Source of the DNA: Nematostella vectensis
Lineage: Eukaryota; Cnidaria; Anthozoa; Actiniaria; Edwardsiidae
Length of the DNA stretch: 64,000 nucleotides
NCBI RefSeq assembly: GCF_932526225.1
Contig: NC_064042.1
Coordinates: 372,001-436,000 of the forward strand
Direction: 5' to 3'
Shown: one piece after another, positions 42,801 through 43,299 of the stretch
Layout: the number at the start of each line of letters is the position of its first letter
How positions within the stretch are numbered: the first letter of the stretch is position 1
Translations under genes and position numbers: made by a program
The notes under the pieces: model-generated
Database searches by the model: none
Told to the model about the DNA's origin: nothing
What the model saw: only the letters and a program-made list of their open reading frames with translations

Positions 42801-43158
42801 AAAAAACATCAATTACCTTGAACGTTCACGACAACGCTCATGATATAAGTAGTCCCGTCGTCTGCGTCAGTAAGTTCCACCGAGTAGTTTCCCGCATCAG
42901 ACAGAGTCGCATTCTTGATGATCAGAGTCGCCTGATCAGTTGTGCTAATGTTATGAGAAGACGCGAAACCGCCAAACATGGTCACCTGCCTTGTTGAGAT
43001 TCTTAAAGTACCGACTCTCGTGGATCCTTTGTAGAAGTAGATGAGATCGTCCAGGGTTTTATTATTAACTTCATAAGCCCAACTGAGGTTATAATCTCTT
43101 GTTCCGTATTCAATAACAATTGGACCTCTTGGCCATCTGGTGAAGGTGATCCCGGCGG
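13218..43158 (-). CDS. Gene B: multi-Ig, SEA, FN3 transmembrane receptor (exon span)
   Basis: A minus-strand gene with 27 supported coding exons totalling about 2326 codons. Order from the N-terminus: five V-set-like domains without cysteines, one V-like domain, one I-set-like domain, seven alternating pairs of Ig types A and B, one further Ig, a SEA domain over three exons, an FN3-like exon and a transmembrane exon. Nearly all exons are phase 1-1, so domains can be gained, lost or skipped freely. The A/B alternation continues across the tRNA array, which argues for one gene. The first (signal peptide) exon was not found upstream of 43158. Adhesion or immune/allorecognition-type receptor is an inference from architecture; Hydractinia Alr receptors are a possible analogue. 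Two adjacent genes split at the array remain possible. Confidence 0.75.
13341..13608 (-). repeat. 36-bp repeat made from the acceptor of the transmembrane exon
   Basis: Unit on the plus strand GACACCACATCTGACACGTG + TTAACATTGTTAGCAC. Eight copies including the one overlapping the exon, perfectly 36 bp apart (13331 to 13583). On the gene strand each copy carries CACGTGTCAG|ATGTGGTGTCGTGC, the acceptor plus the exon's first bases, then TAACAATGTTAA. In the exon's frame every extra copy hits a TAA after five codons. A GGGA-run follows at 13608-13627. Confidence 0.95.
13934..14203 (-). CDS. Gene B, FN3-like exon
   Basis: 270 bp, phase 1-1, acceptor TTATTCCAG, donor ATAG|GTAAGA. Reads MPVLYNITLQTHGLAFIWAY, then cysteines in ADVSRL..TCEIEG..LSCAVDRL, and DPGKRHVVYITCRNEFG. 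The Trp, the L-x-PG turn and the Y-x-(V/I)-x-x-x-N end pattern suggest a divergent fibronectin type III fold; call by eye only. Confidence 0.6.
   Translation of the reverse strand, partial: RCLCCITSHSRPTASLSFGRTPRLHYWPSVRLTLVDYTTLVFSGLAKSRAPLVNCHAQLTGWILESVTWYISRVVMSSASITLPRTRRR
14498..14640 (-). CDS. Gene B, SEA domain exon 3
   Basis: 143 bp, phase 2 in and 1 out, donor CTAG|GTAAGC. Begins at the junction that yields GFGNGSLVVEFTLTM: the G-S-x-V-V motif where SEA domains self-cleave between Gly and Ser, followed by the expected strand and an amphipathic helix (LRLEAARNRG). Confidence 0.75.
14880..14940 (-). CDS. Gene B, SEA domain exon 2
   Basis: Only 61 bp. Acceptor CTTTCAG|GG, donor TTTGG|GTAAGC. 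Phase 1 in, phase 2 out, the only arrangement that keeps both neighbours open. Encodes WWFEEYANNTGVANVTVTGF, a SEA helix-strand segment with one N-glycosylation site (NNT). Confidence 0.65.
15140..15340 (-). CDS. Gene B, SEA domain exon 1
   Basis: 201 bp, acceptor TGTCTCGCAG, donor AAAT|GTATGA. Encodes VYCIIKLPNETFQGALSDPT and SDLYKNQAAYYQILVSRKNS, the first strand and helix of a SEA domain. The donor is non-ideal and was chosen because it alone fits the phase of the next exon. Confidence 0.65.
15341..15755 (-). repeat. 43-bp repeat made from the acceptor of SEA exon 1
   Basis: Plus-strand unit CCTGCGAGACAACGCACGCC + ACAAACACACGTATTAACCCTGA; about nine to ten copies, some shortened by an internal jump (CTTGACCTGCACGTATTAAC). 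On the gene strand every full copy ends in GTTGTCTCGCAG|GTC, the same pyrimidine tract and AG used by the exon at 15340. Confidence 0.9.
15985..16239 (-). CDS. Gene B, Ig domain 22
   Basis: 255 bp with acceptor TTTCATCTAG; an AG 11 bases further in gives the wrong phase. Shows the Ig pattern TLECITSL..VTWFDVQG..SGVYTCAVRS with both cysteines and the Trp. Last Ig domain before SEA. Donor CAAA|GTAAGT. Confidence 0.85.
16240..16495 (-). repeat. 25-bp repeat abutting the Ig 22 acceptor
   Basis: Plus-strand unit GAATCGGTAAATGAATAGCG + GAAAT, about ten imperfect copies. It starts at the acceptor itself: the bases just upstream of the AG (TTCATTTTCATCTAG on the gene strand) are the first unit, so the pyrimidine/branch region is what is repeated. 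Confidence 0.85.
16649..16726 (-). pseudogene. Solitary tRNA-Leu pseudogene
   Basis: 78-nt relative of the tRNA-Leu units at 24-36 kb. It keeps box A (GGGATGGCCGAGCGGTCAAGG) only in part and the variable arm (ATGTACAAATGTACG), but five bases around the anticodon are deleted and box B is GGTTCGCTCCC. Lies in the intron just after Ig 21, 7.6 kb from the array and in the same orientation. Confidence 0.8.
16769..17023 (-). CDS. Gene B, Ig domain 21 (type B)
   Basis: 255 bp, GIPVITSEQSSHSFNEGDQA, then SLYCNATGYPTPNINWTRL and GVYRCTASTGDQC. Canonical Cys-Trp-Cys. Clear paralogue of Ig 11, 13 and 15. Donor AAAT|GTAAGT, acceptor TGTTCTAG. Confidence 0.9.
17247..17513 (-). CDS. Gene B, Ig domain 20 (type A)
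   Basis: 267 bp; SIHRACQGQSVLVTCSSTAK, LYLNEVKIGQTVSENLSQSV and FRCVSQTSTGSA. Paralogue of Ig 10 and 12. A second GT six bases downstream (GGTATATC) is an alternative donor; the chosen one (GAAG|GTAAAG) matches the paralogues in length. Confidence 0.85.
17934..18197 (-). CDS. Gene B, Ig domain 19 (type B)
   Basis: 264 bp; DNLQLNCSATGCPIPTLTWL and EGEYRCIADNGVSGG. Canonical Ig core. Donor GTCA|GTAAGT, acceptor TTATTCTACAG. Confidence 0.9.
18439..18726 (-). CDS. Gene B, Ig domain 18 (type A)
   Basis: 288 bp, longest of the type A set. LALSCESRSKPSSCDFTFYQ and GNTTFACLSKNMIS carry the two core cysteines; three further cysteines (SSC, GIC, GC) may form an extra bond. Type A domains have F-Y in place of the usual Trp. 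Confidence 0.85.
18772..18801. repeat. (GAT)n microsatellite
   Basis: About ten GAT units in the intron upstream of the Ig 18 exon on the gene strand. Confidence 0.9.
18936..19183 (-). repeat. 48-bp repeat made from the Ig 17 exon end and donor
   Basis: The anchor GGTCCC occurs at 18961, 19009, 19057, 19105 and 19153, exactly 48 bp apart. On the gene strand units read GATTGCTGTTAACTGTTAGT, a copy of the exon's last bases plus a donor; the true one is GATTGCTGTCAACT|GTAAGT. One downstream copy keeps GTAAGC, others have GTTAGT. Each unit also holds CTGTAAGCTGTAAGGGACC, two more GTAAG strings. Confidence 0.95.
19183..19440 (-). CDS. Gene B, Ig domain 17 (type B)
   Basis: 258 bp; FSLHCDVTGSPPVNITWSRH and GVYTCRADNGDECASHERSV. 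Canonical Ig core. The exon's end is the seed of the 48-bp repeat downstream. Confidence 0.9.
19990..20250 (-). CDS. Gene B, Ig domain 16 (type A)
   Basis: 261 bp; GSAVCVNSSMRLSCTSASKP, FTFYKNGVEIANTSSGNITF and RFSCVPENVAGTGA. Very close paralogue of Ig 14. Donor AAAG|GTACGT. Confidence 0.9.
20601..20781. mobile_element. Foldback element with YY1-like arms
   Basis: Inverted pairs TAGCCTGCTTG (20601) / CAAGCAGGCTA (ends 20781) and GGCCGCCATCTTG (20640) / CAAGATGGCGGCC (ends 20731), with imperfect pairing between. Both inner arms contain AAGATGGCGGC, the YY1 core. GC-rich centre, in the intron between Ig 15 and 16. Confidence 0.75.
20862..21116 (-). CDS. Gene B, Ig domain 15 (type B), core Trp lost
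   Basis: 255 bp; GVPVITSKKTSLTFNEGESA, LNCNATGYPTPEVTLIRLED and GVYRCVAISGAEC. The Trp found in every other type B domain (VTWIRL/INWTRL) is Leu here, a TGG to TTG change. Cysteines are intact and the frame is open. Confidence 0.9.
21337..21597 (-). CDS. Gene B, Ig domain 14 (type A)
   Basis: 261 bp; VCVNSSMRLSCISTSKPAAT and QFTCVPENVAGTGENATVTV. Nearly identical to Ig 16. Donor AAAG|GTAAGT, acceptor CCACATAG. Confidence 0.9.
22005..22259 (-). CDS. Gene B, Ig domain 13 (type B)
   Basis: 255 bp, acceptor CCCTTCTAG, donor AATA|GTGAGT. Encodes the same GIPVITSK...CNATGFPTPNVTWIRLGD...GVYRCTAST pattern as Ig 11, differing at few sites: a recent duplicate. Confidence 0.9.
22551..22745 (-). repeat. 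20-bp repeat made from the Ig 12 donor
   Basis: Plus-strand unit CTTACCTTCGATTTTCTTTC, nine to ten copies. On the gene strand each reads AAAATCGAAG|GTAAGGAAAG, a near-perfect donor; some copies have GGCAAGG or GATAAGG. The real donor of Ig 12 (ATCGAGG|GTAAGG) is the first in the row. The paralogous Ig 10 exon has one donor and no repeat. As 20 is not a multiple of 3, each choice shifts frame. Confidence 0.95.
22735..23001 (-). CDS. Gene B, Ig domain 12 (type A)
   Basis: 267 bp; SIHRACQGQSVQVTCLSTAK, HSLYLNGELIAHTVSGGLGS and FRCDAQNKAGSDTETIDSIE. Near-identical to Ig 10. If the first donor is not used the frame stays open for a Lys/Arg/Glu-rich extension through the 20-bp repeat. Confidence 0.9.
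23320..23574 (-). CDS. Gene B, Ig domain 11 (type B)
   Basis: 255 bp; GIPVITSKQSSLTFNNGGQA, LHCNATGYPTPNVTWIRLGD and GVYRCTASTGDECRNATLDV. No internal start codon, but both splice sites and homology to Ig 13, 15 and 21 are clear. Acceptor CTACTTCCAG. Confidence 0.9.
24008..24274 (-). CDS. Gene B, Ig domain 10 (type A)
   Basis: 267 bp; PENLSLTLTPSIHRACQGQS, VTCSSKAKPAANHSLYLNGE and LRCDAQNKAGSDTETINSIE. Acceptor TTCCATTACAG, donor GAGG|GTAAGA. First Ig exon after the tRNA array on the gene strand. Confidence 0.9.
24362..24405 (-). pseudogene. tRNA-Leu fragment, array edge
   Basis: 44 nt: acceptor ends remain, the T arm, variable arm and part of the D arm are deleted. Confidence 0.85.
24483..24565 (-). 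tRNA. tRNA-Leu(TAA) copy 1
   Basis: Box B intact; U8 changed to A and variable arm altered (TGTATGGATGTCCG); 29:41 stem mismatch. Isolated from the regular array by truncated copies. Confidence 0.6.
24712..24772 (-). pseudogene. tRNA-Leu lacking T arm (a)
   Basis: 61 nt; the T arm and most of the variable arm, including box B, are gone. Twin of the next fragment, 207 bp away. Confidence 0.85.
24919..24979 (-). pseudogene. tRNA-Leu lacking T arm (b)
   Basis: 61 nt, identical deletion to the previous fragment, so both arose from duplication after the deletion. Confidence 0.85.
25056..25138 (-). tRNA. tRNA-Leu-like, anticodon CAA, copy 2
   Basis: Loop CTCAAGT gives CAA. Box B is GGTTCCAACCC and the acceptor has a mismatch (CCTCGT). 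Probably inactive. Confidence 0.45.
25216..25298 (-). tRNA. tRNA-Leu(TAA) copy 3
   Basis: Both boxes and stems intact, but the universal U33 is G (loop CGTAAGT). Confidence 0.7.
25375..25457 (-). tRNA. tRNA-Leu(TAA) copy 4
   Basis: Anticodon stem paired; box B GGTTCCAACCC, T stem disturbed. Confidence 0.55.
25535..25617 (-). tRNA. tRNA-Leu(TAA) copy 5
   Basis: Box B GGTTCTAACCC; 29:41 mismatch; acceptor 5' end TCCAAGA breaks pairs. Confidence 0.45.
25694..25776 (-). tRNA. tRNA-Leu(TAA) copy 6
   Basis: Box B intact; box A has GGCTGAG for GGCCGAG; variable arm TGTTCGGATGCACG. Confidence 0.75.
25855..25937 (-). tRNA. tRNA-Leu(TAA) copy 7
   Basis: Box B intact; 29:41 mismatch and one acceptor mismatch (ACAAGGA). 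Confidence 0.6.
26014..26096 (-). tRNA. tRNA-Leu(TAA) copy 8
   Basis: T stem mismatch (GTGGTTTCGAAC) and anticodon stem TTGTA/TCAAA with two mismatches. Confidence 0.5.
26173..26255 (-). tRNA. tRNA-Leu(TAA) copy 9
   Basis: Full consensus: all stems paired, both boxes intact. Confidence 0.92.
26332..26414 (-). tRNA. tRNA-Leu(TAA) copy 10
   Basis: Boxes intact; loop TTTAAGT (C32T) and a D-stem change GGTGTT. Confidence 0.75.
26492..26574 (-). tRNA. tRNA-Leu(TAA) copy 11
   Basis: U8 to A, T-stem change (CGAACACCAC), altered variable arm (ATTTATGCG). Sister of copy 18. Confidence 0.5.
26651..26733 (-). tRNA. tRNA-Leu(TAA) copy 12
   Basis: Boxes and acceptor intact; 29:41 G-A mismatch. Confidence 0.82.
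26810..26892 (-). tRNA. tRNA-Leu(TAA) copy 13
   Basis: Box B degraded to GGTCCTAACCC; 29:41 mismatch. Confidence 0.45.
26969..27051 (-). tRNA. tRNA-Leu(TAA) copy 14
   Basis: Same box B lesion as copy 13; 1:72 pair lost. Confidence 0.42.
27128..27210 (-). tRNA. tRNA-Leu(TAA) copy 15
   Basis: Boxes intact, anticodon stem paired; variable arm as in copy 6. Confidence 0.87.
27287..27369 (-). tRNA. tRNA-Leu(TAA) copy 16
   Basis: Stems paired; box B GGTTCTAACCC. Confidence 0.6.
27447..27529 (-). tRNA. tRNA-Leu(TAA) copy 17
   Basis: Box B intact; 1:72 pair lost and 29:41 mismatch. Confidence 0.7.
27607..27689 (-). tRNA. tRNA-Leu(TAA) copy 18
   Basis: Same set of changes as copy 11. Confidence 0.5.
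27766..27848 (-). tRNA. tRNA-Leu(TAA) copy 19
   Basis: Full consensus. Confidence 0.92.
27925..28007 (-). tRNA. tRNA-Leu(TAA) copy 20, compensated stem
   Basis: Anticodon stem TTTGA/TCAAA: position 29 changed so that the 41 variant pairs again. Confidence 0.88.
28085..28167 (-). tRNA. tRNA-Leu(TAA) copy 21
   Basis: Full consensus; first downstream T-run reads CTCTTAAC, leaving TTTTA further on as terminator. Confidence 0.9.
28243..28325 (-). tRNA. tRNA-Leu(TAA) copy 22
   Basis: Box B GGTTCCAACCC, acceptor mismatch (ACGAGGA), 29:41 mismatch. Confidence 0.42.
28401..28483 (-). tRNA. tRNA-Leu-like, anticodon CAA, copy 23
   Basis: Loop CTCAAGT, stem mismatch at 30:40, box B GGTTCTAACCC. Confidence 0.5.
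28560..28642 (-). tRNA. tRNA-Leu(TAA) copy 24
   Basis: Full consensus; first downstream run is TACATTTAAC, with no T4, so termination relies on the second run. Confidence 0.9.
28719..28801 (-). tRNA. tRNA-Leu(TAA) copy 25
   Basis: Box B intact; acceptor mismatch (ACGAGGA) and 29:41 mismatch. Confidence 0.62.
28877..28959 (-). tRNA. tRNA-Leu-like, anticodon CAA, copy 26
   Basis: Same haplotype as copy 23. Confidence 0.5.
29036..29118 (-). tRNA. tRNA-Leu(TAA) copy 27
   Basis: Boxes and stems intact; purine 37 is A (loop CTTAAAT). Confidence 0.85.
29195..29277 (-). tRNA. tRNA-Leu(TAA) copy 28
   Basis: 29:41 mismatch, otherwise consensus. Confidence 0.82.
29354..29436 (-). tRNA. tRNA-Leu(TAA) copy 29
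   Basis: All stems paired; variable-arm loop carries CGCA. Confidence 0.9.
29513..29595 (-). tRNA. tRNA-Leu(TAA) copy 30
   Basis: Full consensus; left end of the 1906-bp higher-order repeat. Confidence 0.92.
29672..29754 (-). tRNA. tRNA-Leu(TAA) copy 31
   Basis: 1:72 pair lost, 29:41 mismatch, box B intact. Confidence 0.7.
29831..29913 (-). tRNA. tRNA-Leu(TAA) copy 32
   Basis: All stems paired, both boxes intact. Confidence 0.92.
29989..30071 (-). tRNA. tRNA-Leu(TAA) copy 33
   Basis: Same lesions as copy 22. Confidence 0.42.
30147..30229 (-). tRNA. tRNA-Leu-like, anticodon CAA, copy 34
   Basis: CAA haplotype with GGTTCTAACCC box B. Confidence 0.5.
30306..30388 (-). tRNA. tRNA-Leu(TAA) copy 35
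   Basis: Full consensus. Confidence 0.92.
30465..30547 (-). tRNA. tRNA-Leu(TAA) copy 36
   Basis: 29:41 mismatch; D-arm base change (GTTAAAGCG). Confidence 0.75.
30624..30706 (-). tRNA. tRNA-Leu(TAA) copy 37
   Basis: Stem TTAGA/TCCAA: A-C at 29:41. Confidence 0.78.
30783..30865 (-). tRNA. tRNA-Leu(TAA) copy 38, compensated stem
   Basis: TTTGA/TCAAA stem as in copy 20. Confidence 0.88.
30942..31024 (-). tRNA. tRNA-Leu(TAA) copy 39
   Basis: T stem gains a G-U pair (GGTTCGAACTCC); 29:41 mismatch. Confidence 0.75.
31101..31183 (-). tRNA. tRNA-Leu(TAA) copy 40
   Basis: All stems paired; CGCA variable loop. Confidence 0.9.
31260..31342 (-). tRNA. tRNA-Leu(TAA) copy 41
   Basis: Full consensus. 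Confidence 0.92.
31419..31501 (-). tRNA. tRNA-Leu(TAA) copy 42
   Basis: Full consensus; HOR partner of copy 30. Confidence 0.92.
31578..31660 (-). tRNA. tRNA-Leu(TAA) copy 43
   Basis: HOR partner of copy 31, same lesions. Confidence 0.7.
31737..31819 (-). tRNA. tRNA-Leu(TAA) copy 44
   Basis: Partner of copy 32, intact. Confidence 0.92.
31895..31977 (-). tRNA. tRNA-Leu(TAA) copy 45
   Basis: Partner of copy 33, damaged box B and acceptor. Confidence 0.42.
32053..32135 (-). tRNA. tRNA-Leu-like, anticodon CAA, copy 46
   Basis: Partner of copy 34. Confidence 0.5.
32212..32294 (-). tRNA. tRNA-Leu(TAA) copy 47
   Basis: Partner of copy 35, intact. Confidence 0.92.
32371..32453 (-). tRNA. tRNA-Leu(TAA) copy 48
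   Basis: Partner of copy 36. Confidence 0.75.
32530..32612 (-). tRNA. tRNA-Leu(TAA) copy 49
   Basis: Partner of copy 37. Confidence 0.78.
32689..32771 (-). tRNA. tRNA-Leu(TAA) copy 50, compensated stem
   Basis: Partner of copy 38. Confidence 0.88.
32848..32930 (-). tRNA. tRNA-Leu(TAA) copy 51
   Basis: Partner of copy 39. Confidence 0.75.
33007..33089 (-). tRNA. tRNA-Leu(TAA) copy 52
   Basis: Partner of copy 40, intact. Confidence 0.9.
33166..33248 (-). tRNA. tRNA-Leu(TAA) copy 53
   Basis: Partner of copy 41, intact. Confidence 0.92.
33325..33407 (-). tRNA. tRNA-Leu(TAA) copy 54
   Basis: Partner of copies 30 and 42, intact. Confidence 0.92.
33484..33566 (-). tRNA. tRNA-Leu(TAA) copy 55
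   Basis: Partner of copies 31 and 43. Confidence 0.7.
33643..33725 (-). tRNA. tRNA-Leu(TAA) copy 56
   Basis: Partner of copies 32 and 44, intact. Confidence 0.92.
33801..33883 (-). tRNA. tRNA-Leu(TAA) copy 57
   Basis: Partner of copies 33 and 45, damaged. Confidence 0.42.
33959..34041 (-). tRNA. tRNA-Leu-like, anticodon CAA, copy 58
   Basis: Partner of copies 34 and 46. Confidence 0.5.
34118..34200 (-). tRNA. tRNA-Leu(TAA) copy 59
   Basis: Partner of copies 35 and 47, intact. Confidence 0.92.
34277..34359 (-). tRNA. tRNA-Leu(TAA) copy 60
   Basis: Partner of copies 36 and 48. Confidence 0.75.
34436..34518 (-). tRNA. tRNA-Leu(TAA) copy 61
   Basis: Partner of copies 37 and 49. Confidence 0.78.
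34595..34677 (-). tRNA. tRNA-Leu(TAA) copy 62, compensated stem
   Basis: Partner of copies 38 and 50. Confidence 0.88.
34754..34836 (-). tRNA. tRNA-Leu(TAA) copy 63, recombinant
   Basis: T arm like copy 51, remainder like copy 52: a fusion that removed one monomer from the third HOR unit. Confidence 0.8.
34913..34995 (-). tRNA. tRNA-Leu(TAA) copy 64
   Basis: Full consensus. Confidence 0.92.
35072..35154 (-). tRNA. tRNA-Leu(TAA) copy 65
   Basis: T stem mismatch (GTGGTTTCGAAC), 29:41 mismatch. Confidence 0.6.
35231..35313 (-). tRNA. tRNA-Leu(TAA) copy 66
   Basis: Box B GGTTCTAACCC, loop CTTAACT, 1:72 pair lost. Confidence 0.42.
35390..35472 (-). tRNA. tRNA-Leu(TAA) copy 67, degenerate
   Basis: Box A damaged (GGATGGTAGAG), anticodon stem TGGGG/ATCCA and variable arm both altered. 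Confidence 0.4.
35547..35629 (-). tRNA. tRNA-Leu(TAA) copy 68
   Basis: Box B GGTTCTAACCC, anticodon stem two mismatches. Confidence 0.42.
35706..35788 (-). tRNA. tRNA-Leu(TAA) copy 69
   Basis: Box B GGTTCTAACCC, 1:72 and 29:41 mismatches. Confidence 0.42.
35865..35947 (-). tRNA. tRNA-Leu(TAA) copy 70
   Basis: All stems paired, both boxes intact. Confidence 0.92.
36023..36105 (-). tRNA. tRNA-Leu(TAA) copy 71
   Basis: Box B GGTTCCAACCC and stem TTGTA/TCAAA. Confidence 0.42.
36182..36264 (-). tRNA. tRNA-Leu(TAA) copy 72
   Basis: Box B TTCTAAACCC and box A GGCCAAGTGG; last full-length copy at the high end. Confidence 0.45.
36340..36403. pseudogene. Head-to-head pair of tRNA-Leu 3' halves
   Basis: A minus-strand 3' half (to 36370) meets a plus-strand 3' half (TTGGTTCGAACCCC..TCCTGGTA ending 36403), followed on the plus strand by the T-run terminator and part of a spacer. 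An inversion junction at the array edge. Confidence 0.85.
36531..36592 (-). pseudogene. Partial tRNA-Leu, array edge
   Basis: T arm, variable arm and part of the anticodon arm remain (with changes); D arm and 5' acceptor are missing. Confidence 0.75.
36775..37020 (-). CDS. Gene B, Ig domain 9 (type B)
   Basis: 246 bp; APPMITRPTPSQTAVEGANV, LVCDATGSSPLNTTWLRDGR and GEYVCQAENSCSAANS. Canonical core plus one extra Cys. Donor GACT|GTAAGT, acceptor CCCCGTAG. Last exon before the tRNA array. Confidence 0.9.
37005..37195 (-). repeat. Local duplication at the Ig 9 acceptor
   Basis: The stretch GGGAGCTACGGGGATGAAAA and the ~35 bases after it (37016-37071) recur at about 37152-37193 as GGTGGAGCTACAGGGATGAA, with a weaker third echo at 37262-37290. 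On the gene strand the duplicate carries a second acceptor-like ATCCCTGTAG|CTCC. Confidence 0.7.
37522..37776 (-). CDS. Gene B, Ig domain 8 (type A), GC donor
   Basis: 255 bp; VNQEVALSCTGTSNPSPYSY, FVINEKTYTSNTGTLTHNPT and MHVTCVPQNRAGPGENATVE. The donor is ATCAAAG|GCAAGT: by alignment with Ig 14 and 16 (AAAG|GT) the intron begins with GC. Confidence 0.85.
38199..38450 (-). CDS. Gene B, Ig domain 7
   Basis: 252 bp; VPLVVRSNGNVTVNETESTV, SVTWSRDGQQRGAGDSLTIS and GSYRCTARSGNQPVVSDDVY. I-set-like with Cys-Trp-Cys. Acceptor TTCTTTTAAG, donor CAGT|GTGAGT. Confidence 0.9.
38762..39082 (-). CDS. Gene B, Ig domain 6 (V-like)
   Basis: 321 bp; LKGTLSSLKWTYRTTEAIDR, VVFWKDGVQIGELSNNTKLI and GVYQCEIIDINQNTYKQNAT. 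Related to domains 1-5 (LKWTY, QATLIIKNATQSDEG) but keeps an F-strand Cys without a B-strand partner. Confidence 0.9.
39240..39530. repeat. Degenerate GAT/ATG microsatellite
   Basis: GATGATAATGATGA-type simple sequence in the intron between Ig 5 and Ig 6; long met-rich frames across it are artefacts. Confidence 0.8.
39575..39913 (-). CDS. Gene B, Ig domain 5 (V-set-like, no Cys)
   Basis: 339 bp, phase 1-1. N-part FRIWPSSPVTITQGTQNYQL, core LKWTYLVGGRNLEDLIYFYK, then a stretch shared with domains 1-4 (QATLIIKNATMSDAGNYSVE). B- and F-strand cysteines are absent (YQLKW, NYSVEL). Confidence 0.92.
40292..40630 (-). CDS. Gene B, Ig domain 4 (V-set-like, no Cys)
   Basis: 339 bp. Diverged N-part EILKITSWPQSPVNITYGAI; from DLIYFYKGST on almost identical to domains 3 and 5. 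Donor GAAG|GTGGGT. Confidence 0.92.
40779..41117 (-). CDS. Gene B, Ig domain 3 (V-set-like, no Cys)
   Basis: 339 bp. N-part EFIKFTSSPSSPVTVEYGKL; shared remainder. YFFKG replaces YFYKG. Acceptor CATATTTTGCAG, donor GAAG|GTACCG. Confidence 0.92.
41589..41927 (-). CDS. Gene B, Ig domain 2 (V-set-like, no Cys)
   Basis: 339 bp. N-part VMKFTGWPSSPVTIPYGTEN; differs from its neighbours at YKKTTRM and FNSSHD, otherwise the shared C-terminal half. Confidence 0.92.
42817..43158 (-). CDS. Gene B, Ig domain 1 (V-set-like, no Cys)
   Basis: 342 bp, acceptor GTTCTTTTCTGCAG, donor CAAG|GTAATT. GITFTRWPRGPIVIEYGTRD, LSWAYEVNNKTLDDLIYFYK, LSDAGNYSVELTDADDGTTY. Most 5' exon found; the upstream ATGATGCTGTTC reading into it could mimic a short signal peptide, but the acceptor and phase argue for an earlier exon. 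Confidence 0.9.
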
Positions 43159-43225
43159 CTGCAGAAAAGAACAGCATCAAAAATCACACCCATGCCTCCG
43201 GTCTTTGAGTACGCTGGATACAAGT

Positions 43226-43295
43226 GGCTCCGAGCTTCGCGGCGACAACGATTTGAGCGCTTCACTCAAATGTTGTCGCCGCGAAGCTCGGAGCC
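43226..43295. repeat. 31-bp perfect hairpin (one bulge)
   Basis: GGCTCCGAGCTTCGCGGCGA..CAAC(g)ATTTGAG, 7-nt loop CGCTTCA, then the exact reverse complement to 43295. Sits ~70 bp upstream of the first known gene B exon. Confidence 0.9.
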
Positions 43296-43299
43296 TTCG

